Positions 44,827 through 53,185 of a stretch of 64,000 nt of DNA are shown here, one piece after another (position 1 is the first letter of the stretch; every line of letters starts with the position of its first letter). This DNA is from Clostridiales bacterium. GTDB lineage: Bacteria; Bacillota; Clostridia; Christensenellales; Aristaeellaceae. The stretch spans positions 7,119 through 71,118 of the forward strand of contig SFET01000013.1 in the NCBI GenBank assembly GCA_004557125.1, read 5' to 3'. The notes beneath the pieces are model-generated. The model did not search any database. It was not told the origin of the DNA and worked only from the letters and a program-made list of their open reading frames with translations. A program made the position numbers and the translations under genes.

Positions 44827-44855
44827 TGGACAAGCGTTCAATTGTACGGTAGAAT
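44827..44855 (+). promoter_or_regulatory. Malic enzyme promoter
   Basis: TGGACA (44827-44832) and TAGAAT (44850-44855) are 17 bases apart, about 80 bases before the malic enzyme start. Confidence 0.75.
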
Positions 44856-44935
44856 GATACACAGAGGGAACCGGCGGCTTCGGTGCGCCGGATTGCACTG
44901 CAAATAAAATCAATGGGAAAAGAAGGTAGCGCATC

Positions 44936-46111
44936 ATGAATTACGCAGAGGAAAGCCTGCGCCTCCACGGCGAGTGGAAGGGCAAGATCGAAGTCGTCAG
45001 CCGCGTCCCCGTCTCCAGCAAGGAAGATCTCTCCCTGGCATACACGCCCGGCGTCGCCCAGCCCTGCCTGGAGATCCAGAAGGACATCGACAAGAGCTAT
45101 GAGCTCACCCGCCGCTGGAACACCTGCCTGGTCGTCACCGACGGCAGCGCCGTGCTGGGCCTGGGCGACATCGGCCCCGAGGCCGGCATGCCCGTGATGG
45201 AGGGCAAGTGCGTGCTGTTCAAGGCCTTCGGCGACGTGGACGCCTTCCCGATCTGCATCAAGTCCAAGGATGTGGACGAGATCGTCAACACCGTGTATCT
45301 GATCTCCGGCTCCTGCGGCGGCGTGAATCTGGAGGACATCGCCGCGCCCCGCTGCTTCGAGATCGAGAAGAAGCTGAAGGAAAAGTGCGACATCCCGATC
45401 TTCCACGACGACCAGCACGGCACCGCGATCATCACCCTGGCGGGCCTGATCAACGCGCTGAAGGTGGTCGGCAAGCACCGCGACGAGATCAAGGTCGTGG
45501 TTAACGGCGCCGGCGCAGCCGCCACCGCCATCACCAAGCTGCTGATCTCCTACGGCATTAAGAACATCACCATGTGCGACCGCAAGGGCGCGATCTACGA
45601 GGGCCGCGTCGAGGGCATGAACCCCTACAAGGAGGAGATGGCGAAGATCACCAATCCCTCCCGCCAGGCCGGCTCCCTGAAGGACGTGATCGTCGGCGCG
45701 GACGTGTTCATCGGCGTGTCCGCACCCGGCGCGCTGACCACCGAGATGGTGCGCACCATGAACCGCGACGCCATCGTGTTCGCCTGCGCCAATCCCACCC
45801 CCGAGATCTTCCCCGAGGACGCGAAGGCCGGCGGCGCGAAGGTCGTCTCCACCGGACGCAGCGACTATCCCAACCAGATCAACAACGTGCTGGCCTTCCC
45901 GGCGCTGTTCCGCGGTGCATTCGACGTGCGCGCCCGCGACATCAACGAGGAGATGAAGATCGCCGCCGCCTATGCCCTGGCGAACCTGATCTCCGACGAG
46001 GAGCTGAACGCGGACTACATCATCCCCGCCGCCTTCGATCCCCGGGTCAAGGAGGCCGTGTCCAAGGCCGTTGCCCAGGCCGCCCGCGACAGCGGCGTCG
46101 CCCGGCGCTGA
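44936..46111 (+). CDS. NAD(P)-dependent malic enzyme
   Basis: The protein has 391 residues, the short bacterial form. SLAYTPGVAQPCLEI, TDGSAVLGLGDIGPEAGMPVMEGK, FHDDQHGTAIITLAG and a nucleotide fold VVVNGAGAAATAI followed by ANPTPEIFPEDA are all typical. It converts malate to pyruvate and CO2 with reduction of NAD(P). GAAGGTAG precedes the ATG. It is a lone plus-strand gene between two minus-strand sugar-transport operons, followed by repeat array 2. Confidence 0.96.
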   Translation: MNYAEESLRLHGEWKGKIEVVSRVPVSSKEDLSLAYTPGVAQPCLEIQKDIDKSYELTRRWNTCLVVTDGSAVLGLGDIGPEAGMPVMEGKCVLFKAFGDVDAFPICIKSKDVDEIVNTVYLISGSCGGVNLEDIAAPRCFEIEKKLKEKCDIPIFHDDQHGTAIITLAGLINALKVVGKHRDEIKVVVNGAGAAATAITKLLISYGIKNITMCDRKGAIYEGRVEGMNPYKEEMAKITNPSRQAGSLKDVIVGADVFIGVSAPGALTTEMVRTMNRDAIVFACANPTPEIFPEDAKAGGAKVVSTGRSDYPNQINNVLAFPALFRGAFDVRARDINEEMKIAAAYALANLISDEELNADYIIPAAFDPRVKEAVSKAVAQAARDSGVARR

Positions 46112-46199
46112 AGCAGCGCGACTGGTTGCCTGTCGGCGTTTAAGCGAACGAACCTCTGCCCCGCGGCGAGGCGCCGCTGCCACTTGCTACCGCGCTTTG

Positions 46200-46620
46200 A
46201 ACGAACGCATCCCTGCCCCCATAGATCAGAGGGGCAGGGATGCTGCGTTTCGTTCCTCTCCATATGTCGGTGTTTCCCCGAAATCCGTCCCGGCAGGAAT
46301 GGGACGGATTTCTCACGTTTGGCTTTGGGAGTATGCCGAAAACGAGCGCAAGAAATCCAGTCCATAGCCGCCGGATTTCGGGTGAATGCGATCATTTCGC
46401 ATCCAGATGAAGATAGAATCTCTGCCCCATTCTCACGTTTGGCTTTAGGAGTATGCCTAAAACGAACGCAAGAAATCCAGTCCATAGCCGCCGGACTGGA
46501 TTTCGGGGGAAGGTGGATATATCGCAAGAAACGAAACATAAACTCCCTGCCCTTGAACCAGTGGGGCAGGGAGTTGATTGCTTGAACGCGGTAGCAAGTG
46601 GCTGCAGGCCCTGCCTGCTG
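46200..46620. repeat. Intergenic repeat array 2: inverted, truncated and direct copies of the array 1 unit
   Basis: An inverted copy has hairpin b at 46207-46243 and hairpin a at 46281-46311. A truncated copy is near 46353-46378. A direct copy has hairpin a at 46473-46503 and hairpin b at 46541-46575. A 65-base segment starting TCTCACGTTTGGCTTT occurs at 46311 and 46431 (period 120) with few differences. The stems keep pairing although their sequence differs from array 1. No gene was seen between 46112 and 46688. Confidence 0.85.
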
Positions 46621-46688
46621 TCCCATTCTTGCCGGGACAGGTTTTCGTTCAATCAAACACGGCAGTATGTGGCCGCGGCGCCTCGCCG

Positions 46689-47741
46689 CTACTTGGCTTT
46701 TTGGTTGCCAGTGTAGGTGACGACTGCGCGCTGGATGCAGATGAACAGCAGCAGCAGCGCGCCGGTGGCAATCTTGCCCCACCAGGACAGCAGGTTGCCG
46801 TTGAAGGTGATCAGCGCGGGGATGACGGCCTTGAGCAGCACGCCGAAGAGTGTGCCGACCATGTAGCCCACGCCGCCGGTGAGCAGCGTGCCGCCGATGA
46901 CCGCGCAGGTGATGACCTCCAGCTCGCCGCCCTGCAGCGACAGGTTCCAGCCGGACTTGACGTACAGCGCGTAGGCGATGCCGGCCAGCACGGAGCACAG
47001 GCCGTTGAAGCCGTACACCAGCACCTTGGTGCGGCCCACCGGCAGACCCATCAGCTTTGCGGACTGCTCGTTGCCGCCGATGGCGTACACGTTGCGGCCG
47101 AAGCGGGTCTTCTGCAGGATGATCGTGCCGATGATGATCATCACGATGAACAGGATCAGGTTGAAGTTGATGAACGCGATGGGCTTGATCTTCACCCACT
47201 CGCCGTCCTCCAGGCGCATGAAGTAGATCTTCCACTTGGCCAGCGCGTCGATCATCGGATGGGAGATGTCGATGGACTCACGGCTGATCAGCGAGCACAC
47301 GCCGCGGGCCAGGAAGTTGCCAGTCAGGGTGGCGATGAAGGGCGGCACGTTCAGGTAGTGAATGGTCGCGCCCTGCAAAAGACCCAGACCCACGCCAACC
47401 ACCAGGGAGAAGGCGATGCAGATCAGCGGGTGGATGCCCAGGACCGTGCTGCCGTAGGCGATGAACATGCCCGTGAGGGAGGCGATGGAGGCCACCGACA
47501 GGTCGATGCCGCCGGTGATGAGCACCATCGTCATGCCGACTGCGGAGATGCCGTAGTAGGCGTTGTCGATGAACATGTTCACGAAGGTGCGCAGGGTGGT
47601 GAAGCCCTTGCTGCCGTACATGATCGCGCCGAAGGCATAGATGATCAGAAAGATGCCGATGGTGGCGAACACCATGATGTATTTGGGGTTGGTCAGGAAG
47701 CTGACCAGGCCCGATCTGCGGGCGGTTTTCTTCTCAGACAT
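46689..47741 (-). CDS. Sugar ABC transporter permease (YjfF type)
   Basis: The protein has 350 residues. GMTMVLITGGIDLSVASIASLTG, VPPFIATLTGNFLARGVCS, YAIGGNEQSAKLMGLPVGRTK and AVIGGTLLTGGVGYMVG place it in the RbsC/YjfF permease group, with a longer loop (RESIDISHPMID) often seen in YjfF. The ATG at 47741 has AAGGGAGG upstream and overlaps the previous permease gene by 8 bases. It is the second permease of the YtfQRT-YjfF-like set. Confidence 0.92.
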   Translation of the reverse strand: MSEKKTARRSGLVSFLTNPKYIMVFATIGIFLIIYAFGAIMYGSKGFTTLRTFVNMFIDNAYYGISAVGMTMVLITGGIDLSVASIASLTGMFIAYGSTVLGIHPLICIAFSLVVGVGLGLLQGATIHYLNVPPFIATLTGNFLARGVCSLISRESIDISHPMIDALAKWKIYFMRLEDGEWVKIKPIAFINFNLILFIVMIIIGTIILQKTRFGRNVYAIGGNEQSAKLMGLPVGRTKVLVYGFNGLCSVLAGIAYALYVKSGWNLSLQGGELEVITCAVIGGTLLTGGVGYMVGTLFGVLLKAVIPALITFNGNLLSWWGKIATGALLLLFICIQRAVVTYTGNQKAK

Positions 47742-48770
47742 TCTGCGCGCCTCCCTTCGCCATGGCCTTGGCTGCGTTGCGGGTCTTCGTGCGCTTGGCA
47801 AAGTACTCGCGCACAGGCTCGGACTGGAGCACGATGACCACGGCGATGATCAGGGCCTTGAAGGCCATGGTCGCCTCGGACACGATGCCGAAGTAGTACA
47901 CAAAGGTCACGATGGTGCGGATGATGATGGAGCCGATCACCGTGCCGGCCAGGCTGAACTTGCCGCCGGACATGTTCGTACCGCCGATGACCACCGCCAG
48001 AATGGCGTCCATCTCATAGTTCAGGCCCGCATTGTTGGAGTCGTTGGACATGATGCGGCTGGAGTAGATCAGGCCGGAGATGGCGGAGAGGAAGCCGGTG
48101 AGGGCGAACACGATCAGAATCACGCGCTTGGCGTTGATGCCGGAGAGGCGGCTTGCGCTGCGGTTGATGCCGACGGACTCCACGAAGGTGCCGAAGGCGG
48201 TCTTGCGGGTGAACAGCGCAACTGCGGCAACCACCACGATGGATATGATCACCGGCATCGGCAGGAACAGGAAGCTGCCCTGGCCGATGAAGCGGAAGGG
48301 CTCATACAGCGTGGTGAACTGCTTGCCGTTGGTGATGATCTGGGCCACGCCGCGGCCGCACACCATCAGCACCAGGGTGGCGATGATGGGCTGCATGCCG
48401 ATCTTGGCGATCATGAAGCCGTTCATCAGGCCCATCAGCAGGCACACGACCAGCGGAACCAGCAGCACCAGGAGGAAGGGGTACACGGTGTAGTTGCCGG
48501 GGGTGGAGTAGGCCGGGTCGGTGGGATTCCAGCGCATCAGCTTCAGGGCGATTGCGCCGGACACGGCCACCAGCGCGCCGACGGACAGGTCGGTGCCGCC
48601 TAGGGCGATGACCAGCGTCATGCCCATGGCGATGATGGTGATCTCCGCCGAGCGGTTCAGGATGTCGATCAGGCTGCCGTAGAGCATGCCCGTGGAGGGC
48701 TGGTAGCTGATCTTGAAGAAGTCCGGCCGGATGATGTCAGCGCGGATAAGTCAAATTTCTTTTTCTTCAT
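47734..48770 (-). pseudogene. Sugar ABC transporter permease (YtfT type), N-terminal frameshift
   Basis: An ATG at 48770, 14 bases after the ATPase stop, begins MKKKKFDLSAL. The permease then continues in another frame with IIRPDFFKISYQPSTG, followed by MLYGSLIDILNRSAEITIIA and the core GMTLVIALGGTDLSVGALVAV. The break lies at 48735-48738, where one base appears missing. An in-frame ATG at 48687 remains but has no ribosome site. The downstream part (317 residues) is intact. Either the gene is broken or this is a sequencing error. Confidence 0.8.
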
Positions 48771-48784
48771 CTTCCGTTTCCCCC

Positions 48785-50302
48785 TTACGCCTTGACCGCT
48801 TCGCCGGCGATGATCTTCAGAATGTTGTTCTGGGTGTCGCCGTCAAACGGCCCGGTCAGCTCGCCGGCCTTCTTGCCGTCGCGCATGATGGTGATGCGGT
48901 TGGAGCAGCGGATGACCTCTTCCAGCTCGGAGGAGATGAAGATGACGGACACGCCGTCGTCGCACATCTCCAGCATCAGGCGCTGGATCTCGGCCTTCGC
49001 ACCAACGTCGATGCCGCGGGTGGGCTCGTCCAGGATCAGCACGTCCGGCTCGGTGGCCATCCAGCGGGCCAGGATGACCTTCTGCTGGTTGCCGCCGGAG
49101 AGCTCGCCGATCTTCTTCTCCGCGTCCGGCGTGGCGATGCCCAGGGCCTTGATGTACTTGTCCGCCAGCTCGTTCTGCTCCTGGCGGGACATGGGATGCA
49201 AAAAGCCCCTGCGCGCCTGCACCGCCAGCATGATGTTCTCGCGGATGGACAGGTCGCCGATGATGCCGTCGCGCTTGCGGTCCTCGGGACAGAACGCGAT
49301 GCGGTGGGCGATGGCCTCGTGGGGATTCTTGATGTCCGCCTTCTTGCCGTTGACGGTGATCTCGCCCTTGGTGGCGCGGTTTGCGCCGAAGAGCATCTCG
49401 GCGGTCTCGGTGCGGCCGGAGCCCAGCAGGCCCGCAAAGCCCATCAGCTCGCCCTTGCGGATCTCCAGGGTGATCTCGTCGATCTTGCCGGGCGCGCCAA
49501 TCTTGTCCGCCTTGATCATGCAGGGCGCGTCCTCGGGCACCTCGGCGCGGTGCAGGTTGAAGATCACGTCCATGTCCTTGCCGACCATCTTCGTGACCAG
49601 CTCCAGCTTGGTGATGTCGCCGATGTTGTAGGTGCCCACCAGCTGGCCGTTGCGCAGGATGGTCATGCGGTCGGAGATGGCATAGATCTGATCGAGGAAG
49701 TGGGTGATGAAGATGATGCCCATGCCGCTTGCCTTCAACTCGCGCATGACGTCGAAGAGCAGCTGCACCTCGTTCTCGTCCAGCGAGGAGGTGGGCTCGT
49801 CCAAAATCAGCACCTTCGCCTGCACGTCCACGGCGCGGGCGATGGAGACCATCTGCTGAATTGCAGTGGAATAATATGACAGCGGGCGGGTCACGTCGAT
49901 GTCCAGGTGGAAGCGGGACATCAGCTCAGCCGCGCGCCGGTTGATTTCCTTCCAATTGATCTGGCCGCGCTTCATGGGCTGGCGGCCGACGAAGATATTT
50001 TCCGCCACAGTCAGGTTTGGGCAGAGGTTGATCTCCTGGAACACCGTGGAGATGCCCTCATCGATCGCCTGCTGGGGGCTGGTGGGACGGATTTCCCTTC
50101 CGTCGAGCATGATGGTGCCTGCGTCCATCTTGTTTACGCCCGTGAGGCACTTGATCAGCGTGGATTTGCCCGCGCCGTTTTCGCCCAGGAGCGCATGAAC
50201 CTCGCCTGCACGGAGGCTAAAGTCCACCTTGTCCAGAGCCTTGACGCCGGGAAACTGAATTTCAATGCCCTTCATTTCCAGAATGCATTTCTGATCCGGC
50301 AA
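48785..50302 (-). CDS. Sugar ABC transporter ATPase, two-domain (YtfR/RbsA type)
   Basis: The protein has 505 residues. Domain 1: Walker A GENGAGKSTLIK, Walker B VLILDEPTSSLD. Domain 2: GLLGSGRTETAEMLFG, LSGGNQQKVILARWM, LILDEPTRGID. The TTG start at 50302 is supported by AAGGAGGGG upstream. It follows a binding-protein gene after a hairpin region and precedes two permease genes, the arrangement of galactofuranose-type (YtfQRT-YjfF) importers. The sugar is inferred only from this arrangement. Confidence 0.93.
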   Translation of the reverse strand: MPDQKCILEMKGIEIQFPGVKALDKVDFSLRAGEVHALLGENGAGKSTLIKCLTGVNKMDAGTIMLDGREIRPTSPQQAIDEGISTVFQEINLCPNLTVAENIFVGRQPMKRGQINWKEINRRAAELMSRFHLDIDVTRPLSYYSTAIQQMVSIARAVDVQAKVLILDEPTSSLDENEVQLLFDVMRELKASGMGIIFITHFLDQIYAISDRMTILRNGQLVGTYNIGDITKLELVTKMVGKDMDVIFNLHRAEVPEDAPCMIKADKIGAPGKIDEITLEIRKGELMGFAGLLGSGRTETAEMLFGANRATKGEITVNGKKADIKNPHEAIAHRIAFCPEDRKRDGIIGDLSIRENIMLAVQARRGFLHPMSRQEQNELADKYIKALGIATPDAEKKIGELSGGNQQKVILARWMATEPDVLILDEPTRGIDVGAKAEIQRLMLEMCDDGVSVIFISSELEEVIRCSNRITIMRDGKKAGELTGPFDGDTQNNILKIIAGEAVKA

Positions 50303-50326
50303 AAGTATCCCCTCCTTATGCGAAAT

Positions 50327-50380
50327 GCAGGGCGGTGGTGCTCCATCCGCCCTGCAGCGGGGCTGCCCGCAGGCAGCCCC
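50327..50380 (-). terminator. Two hairpins between binding-protein and ATPase genes
   Basis: GCAGGGCGG (50327-50335) pairs with CCGCCCTGC (50347-50355), and GGGGCTGCC (50359-50367) with GGCAGCCCC (50372-50380). No T run follows, so partial termination or mRNA protection of the binding-protein end is likely. Confidence 0.55.
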
Positions 50381-50398
50381 ATGTGATTCAGTTAGGAA

Positions 50399-51385
50399 TT
50401 AGTACACGCGCTCGTCGATCACGTCTGCAGCCAGGGTGGAGACGACGGTGCCGCAGTCGATGCCGCCAACGCAGTCAAACACGCCCTCTTCGGGATGGAT
50501 GACGGTCTTGTCGAAGGTCTCGCCCTCTTCCAGAGCCTTGATGGTGGGGATGACGAAGTCGGCGTACAGGGGAGTGCACTCGATGGTGGCGTTCATCTCG
50601 CCGGCGACGATGGCGTCGAAGGCGGTCTTAACGGAGTCGCAGCCAACGATGATGATGTCCTTGCCCGGAACCTTGCCGGCGGCCTTGATGGCGTCGATCG
50701 CGCCCAGAGCCATGTCGTCGTTCTGCGCCAGCAGCACGTCGATCTTGTCGATGGACTTCAGGAAGCTCTCCATGACGGCCTGACCTTCGGCACGGGTGAA
50801 GTTACCAGACTGCTGAGCAACCAGCTTCAGGTTCGGATACTCCGGCAGGGCCTCGAGAATGCCCTCGCTGCGGCCGATCTGCGCGTCGGCGCCGGTGGTG
50901 CCCTCGAGCATCACGACGTTGACTTCCTCTTCGCCGCGGCCGATGGACTTGAGGTACTCGCCGGTCCAGCGGGCCATGCGGCGGCCTTCCTCGACGAAGT
51001 CACCACCGAAAGCGGCGACGTAGTCGATCTGATCCGCGCAATCCGGGATGCGGTCCAGCAGCAGCAGCGGGATTTCCGCCTCGTTCACTTCCGCCAGAAC
51101 CTCTTCCCAACCGGTGGAAACGACGCCGGTGAACAGGATGTAGTCCACGCCCTGGGTGATGAAGTTGCGCAGAGCCTTGATCTGATTCTCCTGCTTCTGC
51201 TGGCCATCGTCATAGACCAGAGTCCAGCCCTCTGCCTCGATGGCAGCGCAGACGTTGTCGGTGTTCGCAGTACGCCAGTCAGATTCCTGGCCGATCTGGG
51301 AGAAGGCGACGGTCAGTGCGGATGCATTGGCGGCCAGGCCCAGTACCAGAACCAGAGCCAGAACCAGGGTCAACATTTTCTTCAT
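50399..51385 (-). CDS. Sugar ABC transporter substrate-binding protein (YtfQ type)
   Basis: The protein has 328 residues. The signal peptide is MKKMLTLVLALVLVLGLAA, then NASALTVAFS, with no lipobox. SQIGQESDWRTANTDNV, DDGQQKQENQIKALRNFITQGVD and LLAQNDDMALGAIDAIKAAG match the YtfQ galactofuranose-binding group. The ATG at 51385 has GAAGGAGGG upstream. It is the first gene of the importer, with a promoter and inverted-repeat operator at 51431-51466. Confidence 0.9.
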   Translation of the reverse strand: MKKMLTLVLALVLVLGLAANASALTVAFSQIGQESDWRTANTDNVCAAIEAEGWTLVYDDGQQKQENQIKALRNFITQGVDYILFTGVVSTGWEEVLAEVNEAEIPLLLLDRIPDCADQIDYVAAFGGDFVEEGRRMARWTGEYLKSIGRGEEEVNVVMLEGTTGADAQIGRSEGILEALPEYPNLKLVAQQSGNFTRAEGQAVMESFLKSIDKIDVLLAQNDDMALGAIDAIKAAGKVPGKDIIIVGCDSVKTAFDAIVAGEMNATIECTPLYADFVIPTIKALEEGETFDKTVIHPEEGVFDCVGGIDCGTVVSTLAADVIDERVY

Positions 51386-51430
51386 GAGTTTACCCTCCTT
51401 CAAATTTCGGGCGTTCGCCCGTCTGATTCT

Positions 51431-51466
51431 ATTATATCGGAGTTTTTGGTTTAACAAAAGTTAAAC
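51431..51466 (-). promoter_or_regulatory. Promoter and palindromic operator of the YtfQ-type operon
   Basis: On the minus strand TATAAT is at 51431-51436. A perfect inverted repeat GTTTAAC...GTTAAAC (51449-51466, 4-base centre) covers the -35 position. It is a likely binding site for the adjacent AraC-type response regulator. Confidence 0.7.
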
Positions 51467-51558
51467 TTTTCTCCCTTTTGGTTCGGTTTTTTAGGTTTTT
51501 TCCGGCAGCAGTTTGCACATTGTTCCATATTTGTTTAAAATATTCCGTAAATCGTTGA

Positions 51559-53151
51559 TTATTTTCCGCCGCCCTTGCCATCCTTCCGATAGTCCCTGGG
51601 GGACATGCCGGTGTTCTTCTTGAACAGATAGCTGAAGTAGTGGGGATCGTTGTAGCCCACGGCATAGGCCACGTCGCTGGTGCGCATGGATGTGGTGGCG
51701 AGCAGCTCCCTGGCCCGGGCGATGCGCGTGGCGGTGAGATACTCGGTGAAGGTCACGCCCATCTCCTGGGAGAACACGGTGCAGAAGTGGTTGTTGGAGA
51801 GCGCAACGTATGAGGCCACATCGTGCAGGGTGACGTTGGAATCGGCGTAGTGCTCCGCGATGAAGGACTTCGCCTTGCGGATCACGCCGCCGTAGCGCGC
51901 GGAGCCCTGGGAATCCCGGTAGAGGATGGCCCGGCGCAGCATGTCGCGGCACATGGGCAGCACCTCGTCCACGCTGAGCATGCCGTTCTGTACCCGAAAG
52001 GCCTCGGGGATGACCTCGCGCGGCTCGCCCTGGCTGTCCAGGATGATGCGCGATGCGGCCAGCATCATCTCCACGAAGAAGTAATTCGCCATCATCACCG
52101 ACTGCGCCGCGGCGTCGCCCAGGCCCTGCACATAGCGCTCCAGGATGCCGTCCACGTCCGCAGTGGTGGCGTACTTCAGCTGCTCCGCCACCGGCGCGGC
52201 GTCCAGATCCGGCAGATCAAACTCCGGCTCCCGGGAGATGTCCTGCGCGCCCATGATGCGCCGGGGATCATTCTCCGCCTTGCCGGCCTTGAGCTTCTCC
52301 ATGATCTCGCGCGCGTCGCTCAGCGATGCGGGGATGTCCGTAAGTTTCTCCACGTCCGCGCCGATGGCCACCAGCAGCTTGACGCCGGCGCTGCGCTCCA
52401 CATCGTAGCGCGCCGCCTGGGCCAGTCCGTAGGCGCGCTCCTCCAGATCGGTGGGATTGTCCCCCAGCACCAGGATCGAAAAGCCGCCGTAGCCCCGGCA
52501 CAGGTGCGCCGCGCCGCCGCTGCCGTCGGTCAGGCGCTCCAGCACGCTCTGGGCGCTGAACATGTCCTCCTCGGACTCCGGCTCGGGCGAGGGCTGCAGC
52601 AGCATCACCAGGTAGTGATTCGCCAGCAGGTTCATCTGCATGGATCGGGCGCTCTTGAGGATGCGCTCGCCGTTTGCGCCGCCGTAGAGCTCGGTCAGCA
52701 GCTTCTCCTTCAGGAAGCGGCTGGAGGAGGCCATCTGCTCCCGATAGGCCTTCAGGCTGGCCTGCTGGCGCTTGTCCTCCTGAATGCGCAGGGCGATGCG
52801 CTCCAGCACCGATCTCAGCTCCTGACCGCTCACCGGCTTGAGCAGGTACTCCTTCACGCCCAGCGAGATGGCCTCACGGGCGTAGGCGAAGTCGTCGTAG
52901 CCGGAGAGGATCACGATGTAGATCCAGGGCATGCTGCGGCTGACCTGGCGACAGAGCTCCAGGCCGTCCATGAAGGGCATGCGGATGTCGGTGATCAGGA
53001 TGTCCGGCTTCACATCCTGCAGCATGGACAGCGCGATCTCCCCGTCCGGCGCCTCGCCCGCCAGCACGAAGTCCGTGTCCTCCCAGGGGAAGTTGGAGCG
53101 AATGCCCTCGCGCACGACGATTTCATCATCCACCAGAAACACCTTGTACAT
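51559..53151 (-). CDS. AraC-type response regulator (YesN-like)
   Basis: The protein has 530 residues. The receiver domain has YKVFLVDDEIVVREG and the phosphoacceptor Asp in DILITDIRMPFMDGLEL; Lys in EYLLKPVSGQEL. A long middle region is followed by a C-terminal AraC DNA-binding domain (NHFCTVFSQEMGVTFTEYLT, VAYAVGYNDPHYFSYLFKKNTG). The ATG at 53151 has AGAGGTG upstream. It follows the histidine kinase gene and precedes the YtfQ-type operon, which it probably controls. Confidence 0.95.
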   Translation of the reverse strand: MYKVFLVDDEIVVREGIRSNFPWEDTDFVLAGEAPDGEIALSMLQDVKPDILITDIRMPFMDGLELCRQVSRSMPWIYIVILSGYDDFAYAREAISLGVKEYLLKPVSGQELRSVLERIALRIQEDKRQQASLKAYREQMASSSRFLKEKLLTELYGGANGERILKSARSMQMNLLANHYLVMLLQPSPEPESEEDMFSAQSVLERLTDGSGGAAHLCRGYGGFSILVLGDNPTDLEERAYGLAQAARYDVERSAGVKLLVAIGADVEKLTDIPASLSDAREIMEKLKAGKAENDPRRIMGAQDISREPEFDLPDLDAAPVAEQLKYATTADVDGILERYVQGLGDAAAQSVMMANYFFVEMMLAASRIILDSQGEPREVIPEAFRVQNGMLSVDEVLPMCRDMLRRAILYRDSQGSARYGGVIRKAKSFIAEHYADSNVTLHDVASYVALSNNHFCTVFSQEMGVTFTEYLTATRIARARELLATTSMRTSDVAYAVGYNDPHYFSYLFKKNTGMSPRDYRKDGKGGGK

Positions 53152-53185
53152 GCCCTGCACCTCTTTTTATGATATTTACGCTCCG

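Noticed and set aside
40571..46620. CRISPR array in the repeated intergenic regions
   Set aside because: Units are long (120-220 bases), hairpin-bearing, in both orientations and imperfect; there are no short identical repeats with unique spacers and no cas genes.
46112..46688. Protein-coding genes within repeat array 2
   Set aside because: Open frames here follow the repeat copies, lack ribosome sites and give Arg/Pro-rich products unlike any family.
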